Shown: positions 26,251 through 39,200 of the stretch, in pieces
Layout: each line of letters starts with the position of its first letter
How positions within the stretch are numbered: the stretch's first letter is position 1
NCBI GenBank assembly: GCA_030425205.1
Contig: JAUIAP010000007.1
Location: 1 to 64,000, forward strand
Length of the DNA: 64,000 nt
From: Anaerolineae bacterium
Lineage (GTDB): Bacteria; Chloroflexota; Anaerolineae; Promineifilales; Promineifilaceae
Reading direction: 5' to 3'
Made by a program: the position numbers and the translations under genes
The notes under the pieces: generated by a model
Database searches by the model: none
Seen by the model: only the letters and a program-made list of their open reading frames with translations
Told to the model about the DNA's origin: nothing

Positions 26251-27072
26251 TTACTGGTCTGGGCCACCCGCTGCGCCGCTCGCCGTTCCGATTGGCACGG
26301 CAAAGCCGATCCCGACAAAAAAGTTTTGATCGACAGGGTTGATCAGCCCCGTCACAATGCCGATGACCTGTCCGCGTCGGTTAAGCAGTGGGCCACCAGA
26401 GTTGCCCGGATTGACGGCCGTATCAAATTGAATCAACCCTTCGAGTCGTTTGTCGCTGTTGTCCAGACTGACAGAGCGATCAAAGCCAGAGATCACGCCT
26501 GAACTCATCGACGCGGCGAGGCCGAGCGGGTTGCCAATGGCGAACGCCTCATCGCCGACGCGCATCGCGTTGAGGCTGCCCATCACGGCGGGGACGATCA
26601 CTTCGGGAGAGCCGTTGGCCTGTAGCACGGCGATGTCGTTGTCAGGTTCGGCCGAAAGTATCGTCGCGTCCGCCCGTGTGCCATCGGCAAAAATCACCTC
26701 AATCGTCGTTGCCTCTGCGACAACGTGATGGGCGGTCAGAATGTTGCCATCGGCATTGATGATCACGCCGCTGCCGACACCAAAACCGTCGCTATCTTCA
26801 GCATTGCCTTGCGTTTGAATATAGACGAGTGAGGGGAGAATAAATTGATAGACTTGGGAGGCGTAGGAGGGGGGTGGCGTGATGGAGGCAATCGCTGCCC
26901 CAATATCGTCGTTTACATCTGTTTGGGAGAGCGGAATGGGGGCGGGAAAAATGATGCCGTAGAGCAAAAGACCGATCAGCGCACCAACGAGACCGACTGC
27001 AAAAGGCCAGAGGGATTTAATTCGGCCGAAACGCCGCACCGTCGGAGAGCTTGAGGGGTCTTCTTGCATCAT
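26251..27072 (-). CDS. HtrA/DegP-like serine protease, membrane-anchored, no PDZ domain
   Basis: Trypsin-fold protease with a complete triad: His in LTAHHVV, Asp in DNDIAVL and Ser in NPGNSGGPL. A single transmembrane helix at about residues 20-42 puts the catalytic domain outside the cytoplasm. No PDZ domain follows; the protein stops shortly after the last barrel strand (FAVPI) with a short Gly/Ala tail, so it is a minimal version of the family. I choose the ATG at 27072; a GTG at 27117 is in frame and would add 15 basic residues. It precedes the moxR module on the same strand and may share envelope quality-control duties with it. Confidence 0.88.
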   Translation of the reverse strand: MMQEDPSSSPTVRRFGRIKSLWPFAVGLVGALIGLLLYGIIFPAPIPLSQTDVNDDIGAAIASITPPPSYASQVYQFILPSLVYIQTQGNAEDSDGFGVGSGVIINADGNILTAHHVVAEATTIEVIFADGTRADATILSAEPDNDIAVLQANGSPEVIVPAVMGSLNAMRVGDEAFAIGNPLGLAASMSSGVISGFDRSVSLDNSDKRLEGLIQFDTAVNPGNSGGPLLNRRGQVIGIVTGLINPVDQNFFVGIGFAVPIGTASGAAGGPDQ

Positions 27073-27214
27073 GCGTTGCACATTATGATAAATCGATTTC
27101 CAACGGCGCACGCGCACAAGTTGAAAATCCTTCTCCGCCTATTATAAGGATTACTATTCAGAAATTGTGAAGATGTTGCTAGCGTTGTGTTTAAAAATAG
27201 GGTGATGATCAAAA

Positions 27215-27246
27215 CGACGATGGACGTTATCGTTCGTCCATCGTCG
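27215..27246. repeat. Perfect hairpin, 12-base arms
   Basis: Arms cgacgatggacg and cgtccatcgtcg flank an eight-base loop. It lies between the convergent-free end of the giant gene and the protease promoter region, and may stop transcription coming from the giant gene on the minus strand. Confidence 0.6.
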
Positions 27247-27257
27247 ATAGAAACCAA

Positions 27258-27286
27258 GTAGGGGCAGGTTTCAAACCTGCCCCTAC
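27258..27286. terminator. Near-perfect palindrome at the end of the giant gene, likely terminator or REP
   Basis: Fourteen-base arms gtaggggcaggttt and aaacctgcccctac meet around one central base, 11 bases past the stop codon of the giant minus-strand gene. A half copy (gtaggggcaggttt) occurs near 60459. The same phrase is a common dispersed repeat, so the terminator role is only probable. Confidence 0.5.
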
Positions 27287-27297
27287 ATACGTAAAAC

Positions 27298-30200
27298 CTA
27301 GCCGTTGGCGTTGCGCATCTTTCGCCACACCACCCACAAACTCAACATACCCAGCAAGACGAGCGTCGGCAGCAGCCATGTCGTCTGCGTTTCGATGTCG
27401 CGCAGTGTCACGGCCGTTTCTGAGAGGACAATCAATTCGGCCTGATCGTTGTCGTTCGCATCGCCGGAATCGGCCGATCCCACCAAGTTGTAGCGACCAA
27501 AATCAGCCGTCGCCCGCACAAACACCTGCACCGTCGCATGGGCGGGAATCTCGATGCGCTGAATATCGCCCACCAGTGAGACACCTGCCTCTACTGCCGC
27601 GTAGTCGATGACGAACGGCGCGTTGATATTGCCCGTGTTGGTGATGGTCAGGCGGTAGAACGCGCTTTCCCCTTGACGCACCGTTTGCGTGTTGGGCTGC
27701 CATTCAACCACCACATCGTGTTGATTCGGGAATGCAACTGTCGCCACGGCGTCGTCGATGACGGTTGGATCATCATCTGCGCTGGCCGCGACGGCAAACG
27801 TGTAAGTCTGTGGCAGGGCGAATGTCAGGTCGTTGGCGGTGAGTTGGACAGTTGTGCTTGCACCTGCGTTGAGGGTGACGGTGGGTTGAGAGAAATCGGC
27901 CGATAATGCCACAATCCCCGTCGCCATCAGCACATATGTCTCCGCAACACTCCCCGTGTTCGTGATCGTCACATTCCACGTGGGCGTGTCGGTTGGCAAC
28001 GCAACGCGACTGACTGGGTCGATGCTCACCTGCACGCCGCGATTGCTCACCACGATTGCACCTTGCGCTGCGGCAACGATGGGCTCGTCAAAGCTGCGCG
28101 TGTTGGCGCGCGCTGCGGCTGTTACGGTGTAGTCGTAGCTATTTGGAACGGTTCCTGCTGGTGGCGTCAGCCGTAGCTGCACCGTGCGCGTGTTGAACAC
28201 AAACGGCGGCAGCGTGACGGTCGGTTCGGCAAGTTCGGCCGACCAACCGGCCGGGGCATCCACCGCCAAATCAAACGTCGTCTCCACGTCGCCGATGTTC
28301 GTCACGTGCACCTCGATCAGCGTCGGTGCGCCGATATTCGCCTGTGCTGGGTCGGGGTCGAGTGCGATCAGCACATCCTGCCCCGCAACGTGCAACACCG
28401 CCGACACACGCTCCGTCCCGCCGTCCGCGCTCGTCCCAACGACGTTAAACGGCAAGCGACCCGACACAAACCCTTGCACGACCACATCCACCGTCACGCT
28501 ATCGCTGGCTGGCAAGTTGACGCTGGCTGGCAAGTTGACGCTGGCTGGCAAGTTGACGCTGGGTAATCCGCTGGCGGTCAGGTCAATCGTCTGGGGAATG
28601 TCGAGGTTGTTGCTGATGGTCAGCGTGTAGGTGATGGGTTCGCCAGCATCGGCCGATTGTTCCGTTGGCGCAAGCGCCATCGCAAACCCATCGACCACCA
28701 CCAGTTGCCCCGCAGCACTATCGACTCCGCCATCCACCGTGACAACAAAATCAAACACGCCAGCTTCAACGGCCGCAATCGTCAGCGGCACATGCACACT
28801 GCTATTGGCTGGCACATTGACCAGATCTGCCAAGTTGCCAAGCGTTGGCGAATCTAGGCTGTAGCTCGCCGCGCTGTCCGTCGGATTGGTCAGCGTCACC
28901 GTATAGCCAGCCGTCGCCCCCACGCCAACCGTTTGGCTAAATGGGGTCAGTTGGATGATGTGCGCCGCGCTGACATACAGCGGCGGCAGCATCAACGTGT
29001 TCTGACCACTGCCCAGCGTGTAGCTGATCGTCGTTCCCTGCGCGACGAGGCGTGTTTCGCCGGGCTGCATGTCGGTCAACATCACGTCGAGCGTGCGCGT
29101 CACCGTCGGGCTGGCGACCGTCTGCACGTAGTTCCAGCCATACGTCGGGTCTGCGCTCAAATCGGGCGCAACGCTGAAATCAGCGACCGTCAACCCATCT
29201 GTGCCGACGGTGTGCGAAATGTTCACCCCGAAGATCGGCAGCGCGATGTTGCTCGGATATTGGGTGTGGTAGGTGTTGTGGCTGTCCCAACTGTTGAACT
29301 CGCTGAAGGGGATGCTCATATCGTCGTTGACGTTGTTGATGTGGTACGTCTGCTGGTTCCAAATCGAACGCGCCTCGCCCCAAACGCCATCCATCCCAAA
29401 GACGACCGGCCCGCGTAACGTCGGTACGACGATTTCGGCCGAATTGTCATTATCCACATCGACGATGATCGGATAATCTGAGCCCGAAATGGTGAACGCG
29501 AGCGGCTCATTGAACAGCACCGCACCGTCCGCACCGTTGTAGATGGTGAACCCTTGCTCCTTACCATTCCACGCCACTTCAAAGATGCCATCGCCATTCA
29601 GGTCAAGCACGGCCGCGTTGTTGGCAGAGGTGCTGTCCTCGGCGATTGCGTCCCACTTGAGCGTGCCGTCCGCTTCCAGCGCGTATAGCTTGCCAAAGCG
29701 CGAGTCGTTATCGACGTTGGGATCACCCTCGTCAAACTCGTACTTCATCCCCGTGATAATTTCCACTTCACCATCGCCGTCGATGTCGGCCACGCTCACG
29801 CCGCCGGGGAAACCGGGTTCTAGCTCCGTCTGCCACAAAATCGAGCCGTCATGGTTGATCGCCGTGATCCAGCCGTAGTGGCTGATCAGGATTTCGGGCT
29901 GGCTATCGCCGTCGATGTCTGCGATGGCGTGCGAGCCAAGCAGCCCGTTCTCAAATAGCGGCGAGACGTTTTGAATCGCGGCAATGCTGGGCGTGATTTC
30001 GGTTGCCCAGAGCAGAATTGGCGTGCCATAGTTGTAGTTCCATGCGCTGACGGTGGTCGAAATGCCGTTCGCCTCGCTGCCCCAATCGCTCACCACGATG
30101 TCGAGCAGGGCATCCCCGTTGACGTCTGCCAACATCGGCGGGTTGTTTTGGGTTGTCGTTGTCGTGCGCCATGCTAAGTCGCCGTTTGATTCAAAAACGG

Positions 30201-33200
30201 CTATGCCATCGATCAAATTGACGACGATTTCTGCCTCTGGATCAGCGTCGAGATTGCCCAGCGCAGGGGCGGAGATAACATCAAACGTCGTGAACGTGTC
30301 TGTGATGACCCATTTCACCGTGCCGTCATGTTCAAAGACACGAATATCGCTCGCTGTTGTCGCCACGATTTCGCTTTCAGGGTCATCGTCGAGGTTGCCC
30401 AGCGCAGGGGTGCCGAAATAATGGGCAAATGGACCGCCGTATTCAACTGACCACTTGATCGGGTCACCATCGCCGCTGTCGCTGCCGTCGGCGTTGTAGA
30501 CATAGAAATCACCAGCGGGGGCATAGGTGTGGGAACCAAAGACGAGTTCGACCGTTCCATCGTTGTCAATGTCGCCCGTCGTGATGCCGCTGACCATGCC
30601 GAACGTGCCAAAGAATGGAGCGTTGTTGCCCGCAGCCGTGAAGTCGTGCCATTCGGCAAGCGGCGTGTAGGGGATGTTGGTCGCGGGTGTTTGGAATCCA
30701 TCGACGCGCATGGCGTTGCCATTGTCGATGCGGATTTCATGCAGACCCGGCCCCAGATCGTTGAAGTGATAGGCGAATGGGGAGGTGGTGAAGGCGTAGG
30801 TCGGCCGCGCCTCACCCACAAACTCACCGTCGATGTAGATGTTGGCATAACTGTTGTCGATCGTGCTGCTGGCGGCGTAGTAGGTGATGCTGTCGCCCGT
30901 GAACTGGTGCCAGACGCGATGATTGGCGTTGAACCAGCCCGTGACATAGCGTTCGCCAATCACCTTCTCCGCAAAGTTGCCGTAGAAACCTAAGAAATCG
31001 CCAAAGTGATTGCGTGACTCTGTGCCGATGTCGCCCGGCCATGGGTCGATGATGCCGTCGGCAATTGGTGAGCCATCCCACACGTCCACATAGTCGATGG
31101 AAACGCGCCCCGTGACGACGCGAATCTCAAGCGTGTGCGTCGTCGTTATGAGATCGGTGATGCGCGTGACGGTGAAGGGTTCGCTGGCGGCGGCAAGATC
31201 GATGATGCCTTGCGAGATGCCGTCGATCAGAATTTCGGCCGATCCCGAACCCCCGTCACTGTACCATCCGATATTGACCGCGCTGCCGTCAAACGTCAGG
31301 CTGGCGACGTCATCCGTGGTGTCACTGGCAATCGCCACCTGCGAGCTGACTGCCGCGCCGATTGAGTTGGCGTTGAACCAGCTTTGCGGCCGTTGGCGAT
31401 GGGTTGCGCCGTTGTAGGTTAAATCCCACTCCTCATAGCGCATCAGCCCCGTCGGTGGGGTCGTGTCCTCTGGTGTTTGCGTGATCGGCCACGTCACCGT
31501 GTCGATAGCGATGTCGCGGAAGGGGGCTTGCAGTTGGAGCAGATGCACGCCCGCGCCAAAACCGTCATAGGCGAGCGTTTTTGTGGCGGGTTCGGCCGAC
31601 CAGAAGTTGACCCAATCGACAAACTGCCCATCGACATACAGTCGCGCCGTGCGCTCGTAATCGGTCGTTGTGAAGATGTCAATCTGCACCGCATCTCCCT
31701 CGAACGGAATCCAGATGGCGCGGTCGCTGTTGCCAGTGCGTAAATAGCTTCCATCTGTGGCGAGGGGGTTGGTGTCGGTGAACCAGTTGTTGGCCGTGAA
31801 CGCAACCGACTGTGCCTCGACTGTGCCAGTTGGCAGCGTTGTGCCGTCCCACACGTCGATGTAGTCGAGATAGACACGGTCGTTACTGGCGAACGGATTG
31901 CGGTTGCCCGTCACGACGACTTCAACGGTATGGTTGCCAGCACCGAGATTGGGATACCGCTTAACCAGCACGTCAAAATCGTGGCTGTAGGTGTCCACTG
32001 TTTCGACCAGATTGCCATCGATCAGCACGTCCGACTCACCTGCAAAGGCGTTGGTCACAAAACCAATCGCGATCTGTGTACCTGTGAAGTCGAGTGAGAA
32101 GATGTCGCCCGTCGTTTCGGAGCGGATCTGATAGCCGTCGCTGGCGACATTTTCGGAATATCTGCCGAAACTATCCCCCGCCAGCCCATACACATCCCCA
32201 TTAAAGCGCAAGGCGGGGTCGCTCTCTTCATAACGGCAGTACGATAGGCAGGTGGATGGAGTGTAATCGGCCGAAATCGCCGGCGCATGGAACCTATCCA
32301 CACTCGCATCCCCACGCGCTGGCATGACCGCCAACACGTGCGCCCCGCTGCCCAAACCGCTAAACGAGAACGTCTCCGTCGTCACACTTTGACTGTAAAG
32401 GTTGAGCGTGGCGATCTGCTGCCCATCGATCACGACCTGCGCCAAATCCTGCACATTGTTTTTGAGCGCATCAAACGAGACAGAATCGCCCGTGAAATGG
32501 AACCAAATGGTCGCGTTGTTGCTGTCGATATAGTCACCGTTGCTGGCTGCCGCGTTGGTGCGGAACGTCCAGCCATCACTGTAACGCACGCGCTCAACAT
32601 CGCTAAAGTTGCTTTCAAAACGGCCGCTTGGCTCGTTTGCGCCGTCCCACGTCTCGAAGTAGTCGAAGTAGAGATAGGTGCGCCCACTGTGTGGGTTGGT
32701 CGTCGGCAAAACTGTCAGGGTGACGGTGTGCGACCCTGCGCCGAGATTGTCGTAGACGTGTGAAATTGCCTGACTCTCGCGTCGATAGGTGTCGATATTC
32801 TCGACAAAGTTGCCGTCAATCGTGACGCTGATCTGGCCGCCAAAGCGTTCACCGATCAGGCCAACTACCAGCCAGTCGCCGTCAAACGTGTAGCTGACCG
32901 TGTCGTTTGCCACATCGCTAAACGCCGTATAGCCATTGCTGGCGCGCGTGTATGTCGCGTAACGCCATGACCGCGCCGCATGTGCTATCGGCACACCGTT
33001 GTACAGAATTGCGGGATCGACTTCCTCACTGCGTGCGATCCCCGTTTGTACGGGGTCACTGTATGCGGGCGTTGTGGCTGGTGTCGTCACGCCGTCGATG
33101 GTGACGTTGCCCTGATGCGCGACCACCGTGAGCAGATGCACGTCGTCGCTCAAGCCAGTGAGCGAGAAGGTGCGCGTCGTCTCTGTGGCGGCGTATAGAT

Positions 33201-36200
33201 CGACGCGATGTTGCCACACGCCGTCGAGATAGATGTCTGCCCAATCCATGTTGAAGCGTGCTAGCGCCTGATAGCTGACGCTCGTTCCCGTGAAGGGGAA
33301 CCATGCCGCGCCGCCGCTCGCCTCATCGTAAGTTCCATCGCTGGCCGCTGCGCTGGTGCGGTTGATCCAGCCGTTGTTGGTGTAGAGAATGCGCGCATCT
33401 TCGTCCCCGAATGTGCCGGTGGGCAACGCCGTGCCGTCCCAGACGTCGAAGTAGTCGAAGTGCGCAAATTCGTCGAGGGCGTTGGGATTGGCCGTTCCCG
33501 TCACGGTTGCGCTGATGGTGTGCGTGCCGCCTACGGGTAGGTCAAATGTCAAGATGATCGGCTCTGTTTGTTGGCGATAGAGGTCGACCATGCCTTGCGA
33601 AACGCCGTCTAGCCATAGTTCGATGATGCCGCTGTAGTCGTTGCCGACAAAGCCGATGGTCGCCCAATCACCGTCAAAGGTCGCCCCGATGGTGCTGCCA
33701 GCCGCCTGCGTGCGTGCGGTGAAGCCCCCGCTGGCGGGATATTGAGTGTTGAACGTCCAGCCGTCGCGTGCGCTGTCAAAGGTTGTGCCGTCAAACTGGA
33801 TGAAGATGCTGTCTTCTTCATAGCGCGTGTAGCCAGTGGCGACGGGATCGCTGTGGGCGGGCGTGATGGCTGGGACGTGCAGCACGTCAACGGTCGCATA
33901 ATTTTGATTGGGGATGATGGTCAGCAGGTGCAGGTCGTTGCTCAAGCCGTCGAGCGAGAAGGTGCGGCTGATGTCGCTGCTGTTGTATAGCTCGACGCGG
34001 TGCTGGAAGATGCCGTCGAGATAGAGATCGGCCGAACCTGATCCACTATTCGCCAACGCCTGCCACGACACGCTTTCCCCATAAAACGGGAACCATGCTG
34101 TGCCGCTGGTGGCGCGATGGTAGCTGCCGCCGCTTGCATCCACGCTATTGCGGTTGCCCCACAGTGAGCTGTAGAGGAAGGCGGTGTCGTCCTGTTCAAA
34201 TGTGCCGCTGGGCAGCACCGTGCCGTCCCATGTGTCGATAAAGTCGAGATGCACCTGCGTATTGGTGCTGAATGGGTTGAGCGGTGCGAGCGTTGTCACG
34301 CTGATCGTGTGGTTGGTGTCCGCCAAGCCGCTGGTGACAAAGTCGAGGATACGCACCTCGTTGCGATAGAGGTCGTGCGTCCCCTGACTCGTGCCGTCGA
34401 TAAAAATTTCGACCGCTGCGCTGTCATCGTTGCCGATCAGGCCGACATTGACCCACGTCCCCGTGAAGTCGAAGCTGGCGACATCCCCCGCCGACGTGCT
34501 GCGATGGACGTTGGCACTGCTGGCCGGATTAAAGCCGCGACTCCCCCAACTGCCCGTGTAGGTGATGGCGGGATCGTCGTTTTCCGTGCGCGTGTAGCCC
34601 GTCGGTGCGCGTCCGTTGCGCTGCTGACCGCTCGGCACGGCTGTGTCTGGTTCTTCTGCAACCGTTGGCTCCACCATCACCTCTTCAACGGGTGGCAGTT
34701 CTGCAACGGGTGGCTGACTAAAATCATGGTTGTTGAGATCGCTGATACGTTCGCCGCTTTCGGCCGATCCCACAACACTCATCTGCTCACTACCCGCTGT
34801 CTCCTGCTCACCACCCACGATTTCATACGCTACGATTCCAGACGGCGCCCAAAGTGGTGCGGCCTCCCGCGAGCCACCAACTGGCGCAGCTGTCTCGACC
34901 AAAATTTCGGTGCTAATCATGGTTGTCACCGTCACGGTGCCGGGTGGCACAAGGGCGGGCGCGACGGCGTGTTCTGCGCCCAACGCCTGACCCACGCCGA
35001 GATAGGCGTAACCACTGCCGTCAGGGATGGTGCTGTTCGTATCTGGATCGCGCAAATCAACGGTGACGGTGTAGATGCCGCTGGCGAGATCGCTCGTGTC
35101 AAAGGTGGCGACGGTAGCGGCGTTTTGGGCGGGGCGCAGGGTGAGGGGGAAATCGGCCGATTCCACCACCGTTCCCCCAGCCTCGATCAGTTCGACATAC
35201 GCCACCGTATCAAGTGGCACATTCGCGATGTTGGCAACCGTGATGTTTACGTCGCTGCTGCTTGTCCCTGTCTCGACAAAATTGGGGGTCGGCGCGACGG
35301 AGATGAGCTGAATAAAACGATCCACGACGTTGAGTGCAGCGGTTGCGCTGTCGCCGACACTGCCATTCTCTTGTGCCGACACGGCGGCCTCAATCAGCAG
35401 CAGTTCTGCGTTGGCGGATGACACAGCGTAGTCGAACGTTGCGCTCGTGCCAGCCGGCACGGTTGGCGTGCTGGTCGTCGCGCCGCTGGGCAGCGTGACC
35501 GTTAGATCATAGGTCGCGTCGAGCGTGCCGTTGTTGGCGAGTGTCAGCGTGTAGGTGACGACTTCGCCGACGAGTGCCGCGTCAAAGGCGGGTTGCCAAC
35601 TGAGCGCGGGCTTGTATTGCGCCACTTCGCAGACGGGCGCGGCGAGTGCGCTCACGCTGTCGGCGATGGCGGGGAGTGCGTCGAGGTTTGCCTGCACGCT
35701 ATCTGCCCCGCTCAACACGTTTGCCGCCGCCGTCGCTGCGCTCGTATCCACCGTTGGAAACTCGCCGTTGAGATAGCTGACGAGCGCGTTGACGCTGTTG
35801 ACGACGTTATCGCGCTGCTGCGAATTGCAGTTGCCGCTGCTGCACGCTGATTCGAGCGTGGCGACGGTGCTGCCGATGGTGTCGAAATAGGCGGCGAGGA
35901 CGTTATCGGCCGAACACGATCCAACCGTCACGGCCGACGCAAACAGCATTTCGGTGTCTGGACTGACGATAATCACATCGGCAAAGGCGTATTGTGTGTA
36001 GCTGTCGGGGGCGGGGCTGCTCAGTTGCAGCGGATAGCGTTGCCCCACAGTGGCGTCGCTGACGTTGAGGGTAAATTCGGCCGAATCGCGCTCCCCAACG
36101 TTCAGGGTCAGTGCGCTTGGCAAGCCGCTCAACACATGCGTCACGGGAATGGTTGCACTGATCGGGAATGTGCCGGCGACGTTGCCGACGTTTTCCATCG

Positions 36201-39200
36201 TCAGCGTGACGGTGACGCTATCAGTCGCGCCAAGATAGAGCGTGTCAGGCGCGAGCGTGACATAGTTGTGCGCCTGACCAGGCATCGTCCAGTTCAGTTG
36301 TGCGCTGTCGCTGAGCGTGCTGCCGTCGCTGATCGTGACGTCGATGGTGTGGGCGGTGCCGGGCGCAGGGAGCGCGTCGGGCATGATGTAGAGGCCGAGC
36401 GTCGTCTTTTCGCCCGCGCCCAGCGTGACGCTGCTGCTCGCTTGCCTTGCACCGTCAAGAAAGATCCAGCTAGCGGGTGCGCCGGTCACGTTGATGGTAA
36501 ATGTCTTTGAATCGGTCGATTGGTTATGCACGTCCACACGGTACGCGCTGTCGGGAATTTCCGCTTCACCATCGTTTGTTTGGTTGGAGACGGCGGCGAA
36601 GAGCGCATCATTTTGTGGAATCGTGATGTTCGTTTCGGCCGAAACGGCAAACGACAGTGCATCGGTTGGGCTAACCGTCACGACATGCTCGGCCGCGGCG
36701 ACGATGGCGCGATTGCCTTGAGCTTGAGCAACGACGAGTAGCGTGTAATCGGCGGCGGCGACGCCTGTCACGGGGGTCGCCGTGACGTTGCCAGCCGTGT
36801 CTACGGTGAGCGTCCAACCGTCGGGAGCATAGACGAGCAGATCAAAGGTGTCGCTGAAATTTGCGTCGATGTTGGTGGTGAAGGTGGTGGCGGAATCGGC
36901 CGAAATGACGCTGCTTGCGTCCGCCAGATTGAGGGTGGTCGTCGCCGCGCCCCCGCTCCCATTGCTTGTGACAGCGACCCTCGCGCCGACGCGCGTCTCC
37001 TGCGCATCCTTGTTTTGATAGCTAAAGGTCGCATCGGGCAGCGGAATCGGCTGGCTGCCAATGCCGTCCAGCATAAATTGTTCGATGCCACAATTTCCAA
37101 TCGGGCAGAGATGCGCGGGCAGGAAGACCCACTCTTGCAACGGATCGGCTGCCGCACGATTATTTGTTGGGAAGGCGTTGGCGACGTTGGTAAATATCTC
37201 GTTCAACGCTTGGCCCAAGGCCATACACTGTTCGGCAAGGCTGGCGACACCGGGTCCAGAGGTGGGGCCGTTTAGCCCGATTGATGAGAGAATCGCGCTG
37301 ATGATAAATTCGATGATTGCGTCAACGACGCTTTCGACGACCAATTTGATCATCGTCCAGCCCAATGCGGAGACATGCAGCCCGTTTTCACCGACGCTGA
37401 CCGTCTCACCGGTATCGGGGTCAACTTCCCACCATGTCCAGAACACCTCGCCGTCGATCTCAACTTCTTCAGATGGCGCGATGACCGTTTTGCCTTCGAG
37501 CAGGGCTTGCAGCATGTACGCTTGGGCATCGGCCGAAAATGGGTACAACGGCAACAAGTCAATATCGGTGGGCGTGAACAGGACGGGCGCAATGCCGCGA
37601 TCCTGCATTTCGGCAAAAGTCCGCTCTGTCGTGAACACCGCTTGCCCCGTCAACTGTTCGAGCGTCGCCCCTTCGAGCAGCGACTCCGCGATCCCTTTGA
37701 GCCACTGCGCCGTTTTGGTGGCGTCGGCCGCCTGACCGGGTGCGGCAATCGCCTCCACGCTCGTCGTGCGCAGGTCAACCGTCATTTTTTGATCTTCCAG
37801 CCCTGTCGGGGCAGGGGCGTAGATGGCAAAGAGGCGCGGTGCGGCATAAAAGAGCTTGGTGTGTAGACCGTCGGCGATTTGGTTGAGGGTGGAATCGGCC
37901 GAATATGCAAAGTTCAAACCACCAAGCGACAGCTGCATCTGCTGAACGTTCAACATCTGCACGACGGCCGCGCGGACAATTTCGTTCTGTTCAACGGTCA
38001 GCGGGTCGCTCACCTCGTCGCGCAAATCAAACAGCGTCTCGGTGCGGTCGATTTGCTCGACAATCAGCGGCAACGCCTCGGCCACCCGCCGCTGATACGC
38101 CCACTCTGGCACATCATTGGGCAACACCCAATGCACAAACTCCTCGCCGGGCGCAAAAAACGGCAGCGAATCAGTGTCGAATGCGAGGTCGGGCGTGCCG
38201 CCATTGAGTCGCACGTCGGGGCCGAGATTGTCTTTTATGACGCGCTCATACTGCTCGACGTTGCCCGCTGGGTCGGTCAATGTGTATTCGATCCAGCCTG
38301 CAATCGTCGCATGGGTCGCAAATGGAAAGTTGGAAAATAGATCTTCAAACGGATCGCCCAACACGGCAAAATCATTTTCTTCAATCCCAAAGTAGGGTTG
38401 ATAGGTGATTTGGCGCGAGACAAACGTGAGGCCGCCCAGCACAGATTCGTCGCTAAAGTGGCTGAAAATGAGCCGCTTGGCCGCCATTTGCGCGATGGGC
38501 AGCGAGACGGTGAGCGGATAGGAGGTTTGCAGATGGGTTCCACTGGCGGGGAACTGTGTGTACTGCTCGATGCGCAGACTCAGTTCGAGCATGTGCTGTT
38601 CGCTGGCGGGGATGGCGGGGATGCGGTCGTTTGTGCCGGGTGTGGCGAAGCTGTCGCCGACGTTGGCGGTGGGGAAGGCGGGGTCGAGGTCTGTCCATGC
38701 GCCCGTGCTGGGGAGATAGGCTTCAACCCACCAGTGGTCTTGCGTGATGGCAAGCAGGTCTGCGTCGTTTTGCGGGTCGGCTAACGTTGTGCCAGTTGGC
38801 AGATAGCCGGCAACGCCCTGTGGCGCGTCGAACATGCTGGCGAGCAGCGTTTGCGCATCGGCTGGCGAAAGCGTGCCGTGTCGGTAGCGGGCGGGAACCC
38901 CCGCACTGCGCAGCATGGCGATCAGCAGCGTCGCCTGATCGAGTGAGTTGCCCGCCGCGCCCCACAGCGTGCCACGTGTGCCGCGCAGCGATCCGCGATA
39001 GGGGTCAAATGCGAAGTCGCGCACATAGGCAAAGGCGGCGAGAGGGTCTTGACCAAATTCGGCCGATTTCCACAACATATCCTGATCAGTTATATCGGCT
39101 GCGACCGTGCTGGCGAGATAGGCGGGGTCGATGCCGTCTGGCGCGATGAGGGCGGGCGCGGCGGTGGTTTGGATCGGCCGATTGTGCAGCGTCGCGGAGA

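Noticed and set aside
34249-35421. 390-codon open frame opposite the giant gene
   Set aside because: It is antisense to a continuous 4151-codon frame with clear domains, and its protein has no recognisable motif; long antisense frames are expected in GC-rich coding DNA.
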